In this document: positions 1 through 11,400 of the stretch, piece after piece
How positions within the stretch are numbered: the stretch's first letter is position 1
How the letters are laid out: every line of letters begins with the position of its first letter
NCBI GenBank assembly: GCA_963281255.1
Contig: OY725492.1
Span: 372,001-436,000 of the forward strand
DNA: 64,000 nt
From: Aphrocallistes beatrix
Lineage: Eukaryota > Porifera > Hexactinellida > Sceptrulophora > Aphrocallistidae
Direction: 5' to 3'
Notes under the pieces: generated by a model
Database searches by the model: none
What the model was told of the DNA's origin: nothing
Seen by the model: only the letters and a program-made list of their open reading frames with translations
Made by a program: the position numbers and the translations under genes

Positions 1-750
1 TGTGAATGCGAACAATGTTCCCTTCTGGGTGAGAGCAAATAATCGGACCTCTTTCTTTTTTCTTTCAAAATCCTGAGGCGATGAATGCCAATAAAATTCA
101 TTACTTCTACCTTTCAGCAATAAATAGAAATTTCGACTTGAAGTGATGAAAAGGTAATAGTCAACTAGAGTGAATGGTAGCATCAATATTCGCGCAAAGA
201 ACGAAGTTATGAAAAAGTAATCTAAGGATATTAAAAATGCCGACCTGAAAAAGATGTATAGGCAAAATATTTTCACGTATTTTCTGTATGGAAAAGTAAG
301 ATAAGCGCGCCTCAGTACGATGAGAAATAGGATGACTAAGAGGGGTATAATGGTGATAAGCAAATTAGAAACATAGAGTATGAAATTTAGCCTTGTTGGA
401 TGCTGAAGAATACAAGAGTGATTCGCAGTTCGATTTACGGTAAGAATATAATGTTCTGAATGATTGGTGAATTCCTCATAAATATTGCAAGCGCTCCACA
501 ATGTAAATGAAAAAGCCTCAACGCTATAAATGACGAGAAAAAACGAAAATTTCAAAGATACTATTTCCAAGTTTTTCTTCTCATTTTTGAGATCAATTTC
601 AAAAATTGATTCGTTAGGAACATTGCGAATTTTTACTAGGATAACGCTTTTCTGATAGGCGAAGTAGCATATAGTAAATAATACGATTAAGAGATATGGA
701 ACAAGAACGAAAGAGATGAATTTGCTGAGATAATTGTATAAAGGAGTCAT
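1..750 (-). CDS. Multi-pass membrane protein, 5' part (runs off the left edge)
   Basis: An uninterrupted reading frame starts at the ATG at 750-748 and stays open to base 1, giving about 250 residues. It has at least five hydrophobic segments: near residues 8-30, 50-75, 110-135, 150-170 and 175-195. An outward loop of about 35 residues between the second and third segments carries cysteines and N-glycosylation-type Asn-X-Ser/Thr sites. A basic linker then resembles in position the long cytoplasmic linker of the 7TM genes at 20-39 kb. The stretch around R-A-Y-L-T-F-P-Y-R-K aligns with R-Y-L-N-H-P-F-K-R of those genes, so I read it as a distant relative. No known family is recognised. It could alternatively be an unrelated 7TM receptor. 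It lies downstream of the giant gene on the same strand. Confidence 0.6.
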   Translation of the reverse strand, partial: MTPLYNYLSKFISFVLVPYLLIVLFTICYFAYQKSVILVKIRNVPNESIFEIDLKNEKKNLEIVSLKFSFFLVIYSVEAFSFTLWSACNIYEEFTNHSEHYILTVNRTANHSCILQHPTRLNFILYVSNLLITIIPLLVILFLIVLRRAYLTFPYRKYVKIFCLYIFFRSAFLISLDYFFITSFFARILMLPFTLVDYYLFITSSRNFYLLLKGRSNEFYWHSSPQDFERKKKEVRLFALTQKGTLFAFT

Positions 751-784
751 CTTGATGGCGATTGTTAACTCTGACCTGTGTCCG

Positions 785-798
785 TATTTATATATACT
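785..798 (-). promoter_or_regulatory. TATA box of the edge membrane-protein gene
   Basis: On the minus strand a TATATAAATA motif lies about 40 nt upstream of the ATG at 750. The spacing matches that seen before several of the nested 7TM genes. Confidence 0.4.
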
Positions 799-1079
799 TG
801 GCTAGTTCTATAGAATAATCTTGAGCTTATGTGGTTGTGCCAGAACATTAATTGCACCTAGTTTTTATTGCTACAAATTATGTTTTCTACTGATAAAAAT
901 GTTGTATGATGTTATTGAGGTATTCACAGTATTAATTAGTTGAAAATGACTACAATAAGTGTTGGCACAAGATAGTCAGCTAAATCATTCTATTGTCCCA
1001 ATATAACATTCTTAGAATATTGATGATTTTAGTTTGAGTTCAACTTATGTCCACTAAAATTTCATTATAATAGTTTACA

Positions 1080-1153
1080 AGCGCGCTTCGCTTGCTTGCG
1101 CTGCGCGGCTTGCGGACACTTTGTGTCCGCAGAGTCGCCCTGCGGGCGCCTGG
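1080..1153. repeat. GC-rich palindromic repeat, copy 1
   Basis: A GC-rich block in AT-rich surroundings, made of successive short inverted repeats: GCGCGCTTCGC..., a TTGCGGACAC/GTGTCCGCA arm pair, and CGCCCTGCGGGCG. A near copy lies at 8767-8851. It is probably a structured or mobile repeat. No coding role is seen. Confidence 0.6.
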
Positions 1154-1172
1154 TGTTACTCAATCTAAACTA

Positions 1173-1884
1173 TTTTGAATTTTTTTCCTTTATACATATA
1201 TATATATATTGTAAACAAAGGTCAACGAATAATTTTTCATATGGATCCGAAAATATGATATTCGAAATCTACACCCCTAAAAACCCCATGTCAACCGTTG
1301 GAAGCTAGTTTCTAGCCTATTTTTGTTTTGTTTACTTTATGTATCTATTGCAAACAAAAGTAAACAAATATTTTATCATATCAATCTGAAAATATGATAT
1401 TCAAAATCTACATCCCTAAAAACCCCATGTCAACCGTTGGAAGCTAGTTTCTAGCATATTTTTGAGATTTGTTTACTTTATGTATCTATTGTAAACAAAA
1501 GTAAACAAATAATTTATCATATCGATCTGAAAATATGATATTCGAAATCTACACCCCTAAAAACCCCATATCAACCGTTGGAAGCTAGTCTCTAGTCTAT
1601 TTTTGTAATTTGTTTACTTTATGTATCTATTGTAAACAAAAGTAAACAAATAATTTATCATATCGATCTGAAAATATGATATTCGGAATCTACACCCCTA
1701 AAAACCCCATGTCAACCGTTGGAAGCTAGTTTCTAACATATTTTTGAGATTTGTTTACTTTATGAACCTATTGTAAACATAAGTAAACAAAAAATATATC
1801 ATATCGATCTGAAAATATGATATTCGAAATCTATACCCCTAAAAACCCCATGTCAACCGTTGGAAGCTAGTCTCTAGCATTATT
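1173..1884. repeat. Tandem repeat, about 5 copies of a ~140-bp unit
   Basis: The phrase CAACCGTTGGAAGCTAGT recurs at about 1290, 1429, 1569, 1710 and 1852, each time preceded by an AATATGATATTC motif and followed by a TTTGTTTACTTTATG-type stretch. The spacing is 139-142 bp. Together with the AT-rich sequence on to 2414, this fills the interval between the edge gene and the last seen exon of the giant gene. Confidence 0.85.
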
Positions 1885-2230
1885 TTCAAAATTCATCAAA
1901 TGGTGTGAAAATATGTATATAAAGGTGTGAAAATATGCACATAATTTTTTTAATTGCTATACACTATAATACATTTAAGATATTAAACATAAGTTGTAGC
2001 TTTGGAGTATTATTAATAATGACGATCTAATGGAGTGTCGTACAATAATTTCCATTGTGATAGTGCAGTCTTTATTTAGTATAGAAAAGGTGTGAAAAAT
2101 TGCTTTCCATTTTTTTTGCAGAGGTGTGAAAATTTCGCTTAGATCTTAGAACTTAATCGTAGATTCATCATTTGACACCTACGTGCCAATTTTCGTATCT
2201 CTACGACTTGCCAATTCTTCAATCAATTCG

Positions 2231-2280
2231 GACAAACAAACAAACAAACAAACAAACAAACAAACAAACAAAAAAAAAAA
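2231..2280. repeat. (CAAA)n microsatellite
   Basis: A run of CAAA units that ends in poly-A. Confidence 0.9.
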
Positions 2281-2414
2281 TCCTGGAGTTTTAATATATA
2301 AGATACAAGTAATTCTTTCACTTTTTAAAAGGAAAGAATCCGTTTTGAAAGATTATTGAAACTTATTCGAAAATAATCAAGATTTTTTCAAGCTGACAAG
2401 ACCATTAATTTAAT

Positions 2415-5400
2415 TTAACTAAAGATTCCATACCTTGTGGTGTTGAGCTTAGTTGTCTGTGGATCTACGATATATGGTCGATAATCACTGAATCCATTCC
2501 CATAGCTAATCCCGCTCCATTCATTCCGCTGAATCGCCCCAACGACCATATAATTATAACTGTCATCCTGTTCATTGAGTCCAGAGATAGAAGCGGTAAC
2601 TTTTGCAGGAAAAGATCCATTCGGCTCAAGAGTAAACTGTATTGGATCTGTCATTCCTCGAAGCGACATCAACACATCTTCCTTCCCTGTATACACAAAT
2701 CAGGTGATTGTATAATGTTCATTCTATTCACGTTGATCATCATCTTATTATACAAGTAGGGTACACGAAATTTATTTCTCTAACTCACGGATGTGAAGAG
2801 TTGAGAGATCTTTTTTAATGCAAAGAGGATCACGTGAACATAGATCCACTTTATGAAATACCATCTGTCCAGGTTCTAACACCAGACCAGCTGTTCTCAG
2901 CAAACAGTCATCAGTTACCTTTGAGAAGTCACTGTAATTCCTTGTAATGCCTCCTATTATTAACTTGTCGTATTGTAGTATAGCAAAGGAGTCCATCCTA
3001 TCTCCAACCTCAATACGAGGGATGATGTCATTGATATAAGGTGTGGTACCAGCACCCCAAACTAAAATGAAAATATAATTTGTATAAAGCTGTTGTTATC
3101 ATAACTCATTTTCATACACTAATGCAAGTGTTGTCATAACTTGTATATATATGTACTTACAAACTTGTTGTATATTAGTCTGATTGCTTCCTTGCCAAGC
3201 AACTCCTATAGTATTCACATCTCGCGATAGGAAAAGAAAATAATCTGATTTGTTAAGAGGTTGTGATTCCGCTGAAACAGCTTGTAATTTGATCGGACTG
3301 GTAGGAGTCGGTAGAGCGAAAAGTTGCACACCAGTAGAAGTGCGAATAGTCGCAAGGCCAGCTCTATAACGAGATAATTATATACCAAGAAACAAATACA
3401 TTTTTTAGATATTTGTCGAACCTGTTCATTACTCGAACTTTTACAAAGTATGTAGTGTTTGGGACAAGTGTAAGATTTGATATAAGAAGAGTACGAGATA
3501 GAGGAAGGAGTGTGAAATTTCGCACGTCAGTATTATCAGATCCAGTTCCAACTCCAATCCAATTTTGGTAGATAGGACTTCTCAAATCCTCACAAGTGTA
3601 GAAAACCGCAAGGCTGGTCGTACTGATTTGATGCGTACCAATTGGGGTGTTAAGAGAGATCGCTGGCTCTCTATAAAACAAAATAATTTTAAATATAATT
3701 CCTTCATTTTTTATATTGAAATTGTGATGGTGGTTTTCAATTCATTACCTGTGTGTGATGTTTGTACATTGTGGAGGTGTGAAATCAACTTGCACCCCAC
3801 TTGACACACCTCTCAAAACTCTCCCAGAAGCAGTTATCCCTCTGACAGTTAGATAATAAACGGTAGGCAGAAAACTGTATCTTTCGATTAGGGCATCAGA
3901 TAGGTTAGGTGAGTTAGAGTAGAGTTGTTGAGTAATGTTACCGTTCTTAACCTCACCAGTGGAAAGATTAAGATTTGTTACTGTAAAGCTGTATACTGAA
4001 TAGTCAGTTGTGTTGTCATTGGATATGTTGAAGCATGTTGAGTTACAATAGTGTATGGCACACGGTGTGTTACAAGGTATGCAAGGCTTGAATATGGAAG
4101 TGAAGTTTAAAACATCTGTGCTATCTGGAGATGTTCCTACACCGATTTCGAATTCCAGTATCGGTGAGTTTATATGAATAAATGGTTTGCCTTTTGATTT
4201 TATACTCGCTTTTGATTCTATTTCAGCTGTATTGAGTGTGCGAGGGCGGAAATATGAATATATGACAGGTGGAGCAAAGGGGTTTGTGAATGGAAGAACC
4301 TTGCGGTTTTTATTCCAAGCGTGTAACAAGAATTGAGCTTTTTCTGCGGTCAACTCAGGCAATTCATTCAGCTGCGCAACTTCCAGACCGTTAGCTATAA
4401 GCTTAATGACAGTTTGATCTGTTTTCTTGTCAAGTTGGAGCTGGTAAGTGTGGTATTCTGATGATGGATCGAATGGCAGGGTAGCCCATATTGACGACAT
4501 CCTCGATTCAGATGGGCGTGACCAGAATAGAATACGTCCTAACACCTCAGAATCTCCTGTGAATTAAAAGAATAATAAATTCAATATTTTCTGCCAATAT
4601 TATTAAAATCCGAAGATTTACCCTTGTATAATTGAAATCCGATTGCTGGATGTCTCCTCTCAGAAATTGGAGGGTAAGGTGAAGCAAATGCACAATCCGA
4701 CTGGTTCGATGAGTTAATACAATTAGGGGCGTGGGGTTCCGAGAGTAATCCTTGCCTTGGCATACACGCATACTCTGAAGATTGCACAGTGTCGTTCACT
4801 GTACTATTGTACGGTGCAAACATTTCATCGAAATTCACTTCAAATTCTTGAATAAACCTTGGAATCCTAGATAATATCATTTATAAACTACTGTTCCATC
4901 ATATATGCATATAGTCAGGGTCGCTTATTATGAACCCGCTTAATATGAACATTTGTTTATTTGTTTATTAAGTCTGCTTAAGATTTGTATTGAATCAAGT
5001 CTGCTTAATATGAACACATTTTTGGTCCCCTGGTGGGTCATATTAAGCGACCCAGAATGTATTACAGTACTTATAAAACAATAACCTCTCAAACAGTTGT
5101 ACAGAAGTTATGATGTCCTTATTATCAGAAGCTCTAATGTCGATTTCCCATGAGTTAGTGAGGAATAACTCCTTGGCTGATTGGAGGACAGCTCCAGTAC
5201 GCATCCTCTCGTACTCAATATCAGGTTGGGTCTTGATTATAATCTTTGTATCAACATGGACCTGACTGCTCTGATACACAGTTCTCCTGCTGGGGTAAGG
5301 TTGCTCCGTCAGTTGGGAGTTGTAAAGAAAACTAGGAACTAAGGAGCTGTTAAACATTAGGGTCCTCCACTCCAAAAGATTACAACTCATGATGATATAG

Positions 5401-8400
5401 CATATATATAAGATAGATGCAAATATACTTGAATGATAGTACAGTCAGGGTCGCTTATTATGAACCCGCTTAATATGAACATTCGTTTATTATGAACTAA
5501 CCTCCTGGTCCCAATTTCAGTTGTTAGATAGGATTTGGATTGAATCAAGTTCGCTTAATATGAAGTATCTCTATCATGAACAGATTTTTGGTCCCCTGGT
5601 GGTTCACAATAAGCGACCCTGACTGTACATGAATCACACTTACAAGCGTCGAGTCTGTTAGCTGTGAAGTTATTCCAAATAGGCTCTAAAAATGTGTTAT
5701 GATTACTTTGAAGACGAAACGCATCAATAAGAGAGGTATATAAGTATGCAATAGAGCCCTGCAATGAAGAAGCATCACTCTGGAATCCAGTTAGAGGTTG
5801 ATGCCAGTCAGCTCCATGCCTCACTTCACCGGAAGATGCTAGTTCCAAGTCTAACAGGATTGGATTAGACCAATCTTCAGTGGAGACTCCAGCTCTGTTG
5901 TAGACTGTCAGTTTCAGATAGTAAGCATAGCCTAAAACAAATGTTAATAGGAGATACTGTTCCTTAATATTAAAAATGATAAGTTCAGATACCTTGCGAC
6001 AGAATAAAATCATAAATATACGTATACACAGTCGAAGTCGAGTTTTTGTCCGTCGGTTTTTCTTTGTTGCCTAGGCACACAACGGAACGACTTCGACTGA
6101 TACTAATTGGCATTTCGTATATACTCACATAATTACGTATAACCAATAAAATTACCTAGTGATAGGTTTAGTTCGTAAAAGGTATGCTCCGTTTCAAGTC
6201 CTAGTCTAACACTGGTTATGAGGGAAAGAGAGGAAGGAGGCATTGCTACTAAGTCAGAGCATGATAAGCTCTGGTACAAACCGACTTCATAGTATTCTAA
6301 TCCACTCTCTGGATCGAAGAAATCAAACCATCGAGCATAAACTTGGTCTGTGGATGTAATGAAGTGAGCTCTGGGCTCCTGCTGTGTTATAAACGGCTGC
6401 TGATCAAATCCAATCTTGAAATATCCCAGATCTACGATAGGCGGGGAAGTATCAACTAAGAGAGGTTCGGAAATGATGTGGAGACATTGGGCAGCTTCAT
6501 CTATTGCTCGTAGAGTGAAGTAGTAAGATGTATTGTGTTGCAAACTCAAATCTAAAAGAGTTACTGAGGTATCTAGTCCCGCCTCTTGAAAAGGAGAGAC
6601 GTCAAAAAATTCTGCATTATTGGTTGCAATGTCAGCACAAGGATCATGTGTAGGTGTGAAAGTGCTTAAAGCGTATTGGTACGAATCCCAAGGGACACAG
6701 GACTGAAAGCCAGACCAGCTAGCAGCAATAGATCTGTTAAAAGATTGGAAACGAGGAAGGGTGACTGATCCGTCTACATAGCTGCAAGCGGATTCCAATA
6801 CGGATATTCCATTTGTAGTTACTTCAGTTTGCGTTCCGCTCACCTAAGTAAACGAAATTCAAAAATCGATCAGTTGTGTGCAGTAAATAATCACTTACAG
6901 AAACCGCCCTGACTGTAAAGTAATAAATAGTGTTGGTTGAGAGGGGAGGTAGGACCGGAAAGGTAACGTTACGGTCTTCTCCCACATTTGTGAAAGAAAC
7001 AATGTTACTCTGATCTGACTCAGTGCTTCTACCAGTGCCAACTGCTACTTCATAATGAGCCACTTTCTGATTCAATTGGTCTGGATCGTCGAGACCGAAA
7101 GGTGTCCAAATTGCTGAAATATGGGAACGGTTGATTTGGTAGCTGAAATCATGGTTTGGTACTAAACCATCGAATACCTAGAATTGATAAATGGTAACTA
7201 TCTAGCTTATTAATTGTTAAAATATTTGTTTGTATATTTGAATTTCAGGATTATCTTCTAGAGTCATTCCTCTTTTAAATTTCCAATCAAAGTTAAAGCA
7301 AAAATCATGTAAAGAAATATCAACTTACACTGAATCATTTATTAATAGACTAAACTTAATGATTGGAAACGCCCATTCTGGAGTTTAAGATTAATTAAGT
7401 AACTTCAGATCATCCAATAGGCCTGCAGATAGATAATATTACCTGTAACATTTGTCCAGGAATAGCTATTCCCCGAGAATATAGTTATAATTTTATCTGC
7501 TACTTGGACATTGCTTATTTTTGGTCCAAAATGATTCTATGGATTTGTGTCATTATATTTGTAGCGAGTTCATACACTGGAGCCCAAGACCCTTCACCTC
7601 CCAAATTTCCTGAAACTTTCGTGTCAAATTATACATACCTCTTCGAGAATTCCACTGATAAACTCAGGTACACAGGATTCCTAGCTGAAGACAACGATGC
7701 TAAACTTTTCACAATCAAAACAGTAATAAGTGATAGTGGCTCGTTGCAAACATTGTACAATCAGAATCTCTATTCCATAACATTTGGCCTGAAAAATGCC
7801 ATCCCTGAATGTGTATGTTTTAATGTTTCCTACGAAGATATAGGCTGCCCTTACTTCCAACTGTTTCAACATTTCGATTTATTTAAAGAAAATAAAACTG
7901 ATATTATCTGGCAAGTAACAGGCATTCCACTGCCAGTAGGTGTTGGGATATTTTTTCGCGTGAAAAGGGTCACCCCTAATATTCCAGCTGAGTTTATGGA
8001 ACAAGTAGGGAAACCAGCTCCAGAAATGTCTTCAGCTAATACTTCTTATGTGAACTTCGAATCTTCTAAGCCAGATCCATCCTTGTTCTCTATTCCGCAG
8101 AAATGCAAGGATATCCCGTGTAAGTCTAACGTTCATCTGGAAACACCTATCTCATTTTAGTTCATATGAGATACTACGTAATTGAGTGGTAATATAGATT
8201 TAAAATTAAGTTTTGTTTACTTGTTTGAGATAGTCATGTAACAAACTTAATGTATTTTTTGTTCTTCCTGATTTGGAATAAATAGAATCGTTCTTAATAA
8301 TCACTTAAATGACCTGGGATCCATTCTATTAATAGCTTGAACCCCACATTTCTATGGCTTTCCAGCTCAAAATGACTTAACTGGAAATGAGTTAGCAAAA

Positions 8401-11400
8401 TCCATAGTTCATTGAAGGGATATTATAATTATTAAAACTGTTTTATATAAAACTGGGTACTTTGAGTACATGTGTATCAGTGCTCGACAAATCTGGTGAT
8501 TTGATGGCAATAGTCACCAAATTTTATGAAGTACTGGTATATTCGTATAGCGTATTTAGAATTTGGTGGCTATTAGCCACTAGAAAAAGTAAAATGGTGG
8601 TTAAGATAACGACCATTATATTTTGTTTTTGTCGCACACTTCTACTTTTACAGAGAAATTATGATTTCATTGGACCACCTCCAAAATGGTACCTCTGTCT
8701 GTCCAAGTATATTACTAAGAATATTTTAATAGCTATTGTGGCCTGTTAACTATCATGATATAAAATACAAGCGCGCTTCACTTGCTTGCGCTGCGCGGCT
8801 GGAGGAAACTTTGTATCCGCCAGAGGCGCCCTTCGGGCGTCTGGGCTCACATTGATTAATAATAAGAGGATAATATCTCTAAATACGTCTCTCTTACTGT
8901 TAAAATCGATATTACTCGAAAAATAATCAAATTTGTCAATTTTTAGATTTTTAATGCGTAATTATGACGTCATAACAGAGTGATGAGTCATCATTTTCGG
9001 ATGATAGTCATGATTTGATACTAAACCGTCAAATACCTAGAATTGATAAATGTAAATATCTAGCTTTTTAATTATTAAAATATTTGTTTTTATAAGTTGA
9101 ATTTCAGGATTATCTTCTAGAATCTAGAGCCATCCCGCTTTTAAATTTCCAATAAAAGTGAAGCAAAAATCATGTAAAGAAATATCAATTTACACTAAAT
9201 CTTTTATTAATAGACTAAACTTAATGATTGGAAACGCCCATTCTGGAGTTTAAGATTAATTAAAGTAACTTCAGATTATCCAATAGGCCTGCAGATAGAT
9301 AATATTACCTGTAACATTTGTACAGGAATAGCTAATCCCCGAGAATATAGTTATAATTTTATCTGCTACTTGTACAGTATATTGCTTATTTTTGGTCCAA
9401 AATGATTCTATGGATTTGTGTCATTATATTCGTAGCGAGTTCTTACACTGGAGCCCAAGACCCTTCACCTCCAAAATTTCCTGAAACTTTCGTGACAAAT
9501 TACATATACCTCTACGAGAATTCCACTGACCATTACTGGTACACAGGGCTCATAGCTGAAGACAACGATGCTAAACTTTACACGATCAAAACAGAAATAG
9601 CTGGTAGTGGAACGTTGCAAACATTGTCCAACCAGAATCTCTACTTCATAACATTAGACCGGAAAAATACCATCCTTGATTGTAAATGTTTTAATCTTTC
9701 TTACGAAGATATAGGCTGCCCTTACTTCCATCTGTATCAACATTTCGATTTATTTAAAGAAAATAAAACTGATATTATCTGGCGAGTAACAGGCATTCCA
9801 CTGCCATTAGGTGTTGAAATATTTTTTCGCGTGAAAAGGGTCACCCCTAATATTCCAGCTGAGTATATGGATCGAGTAGGGAAACCAGCTCCAGAAATGT
9901 ATTCACTTAATATTTCTTATGTGAACTTCGATTCTTCTAAGCCAGATCCATCCTTGTTTTCTATTCCTCAGAAATGCAAGGATATTCCGTGTAAGTCTGA
10001 CGGTCATCTGGAGACACCTATCTCAGTTTAGTTCATATTTAGATACTACGTAATTGAGTGGTAATTAAGCTTGTACTACTTGTTTGAGATAGTCATGTAT
10101 CAAACTTATTGTGTTTTGTTCTTCCTGACTTGGAATAAATAGAATCGTTCTTAAAACTGTTTTATATAAAACTAGGGCATTTTGCATACTTGTGCATCAG
10201 TGATCGACCAGAAAAAGTAAAATGGTGGTTAAGATAACCAACACTAGATTTTGATTTTGTCGCACACTGATGTGTATGTACATGAATTTCTGCTTTCACA
10301 GAGAAATTATTACTTCATTGGACCACTACCAAAATGGTATCTCTGTCTGTCCAAGTATTTTTCTAGAATATTTTAATAGCTATTGTGACCTGTTAACGCT
10401 ACCATGATAACAAATACAGCCAAGAATTCAAATTCACCCAGTAACCCATTAATAACATACCTTCTTAACAATCCCCATAAACGTAAAATCAAATGATTAC
10501 ACAAACCTGTCCAGCTCTAGGAGGCTCTATCCGTATGCTGACTCCATTCGACCTCATCGTCTCGACATACCCAGCTTGATTGTATTTTTTCACTACAACA
10601 TAATATGTCTGATTTTCGCCGAGAGTTAGTCCGTCATTTATACCACTTGTTACATCTGGTGGTACTGAGGAGCCATTGAAAGATTGCAAGATGGTTCCGT
10701 TGGCTAAAAATATGCCCCATTCATATCGCACTGTGGGGCATCTAGATGAGAAATGCCATTGTGCCGCAGCTGTCGTCAAGCTGTCTTGGAAACGAGAATC
10801 AACTGATAACAGAAGCCCATCATTCACAAACGACTTCTCAACCTGTGAAAAGTACATATATAACTAATACATTATGATAAAATATTCTTTTACAGTATAC
10901 GACTTACCGGTTGTGCATGCAATGTAGCAGTTTGTATTGGATCCGATACTTGTGTACTGTAGAGGCCAGCTTTATTGTACACGCGTAACGTGACATAAAC
11001 TCTTAAGAAACTCTCTAAGCGCAGTCCCTGTATCGTGTACGGATCTCCTCTGTAAGTTATTAATCGCAGTGGACATATCTGGAACTCTCCGGGATTCGAT
11101 CCAACTCCGAGAAGATAACTATATTGGCAGAATAAAAGTAATAAATATATTGAAGTAGGGCATTAATCGATCCTCAAAAAAAGGATCTAGATCCAGATCC
11201 CGATCCTAACTTATAAATGGATCTTCGATCTGATCACGATCCCAAAAAGATCCTTTCAATAATAGTCAGAGGATATCATTTTTAGTACAGCTCCTGGAAG
11301 GAGATGCCTTATGGCATGGACGGCGTGAAACGTCCGTCCGTCTGCGGCAGCCTGGGCGTACTTAGTGCTTAAGTTAGTATTCAAACCATAAAACACATTA

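Larger units (their letters stand above)
8161..9401. repeat. Intergenic part of a tandem segmental duplication
   Basis: Between the two secreted-protein genes. The stretch from about 9003 to 9401 is a near copy of 7150-7530, and 8440-8750 resembles 10160-10400. The stretch 8330-8410 carries a dispersed repeat also seen at 26325-26410 and 34030-34130 (CTATGGCTTCC, AAAATGACTTAA). An ORF at 8462-8749 has no protein-like features and is not accepted. Confidence 0.6.

Noticed and set aside
1096..1308. 70-codon ORF on +
   Set aside because: Covers the GC-rich hairpin repeat and the tandem array; no protein-like features.
3565..3804. 79-codon ORF on +
   Set aside because: Antisense to giant-gene exons at 3424-3670 and 3751-4558 and the intron between.
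8462..8749. 95-codon ORF on +
   Set aside because: Lies in partly duplicated intergenic DNA with dispersed repeats; the copy near 10.2 kb does not keep it open.
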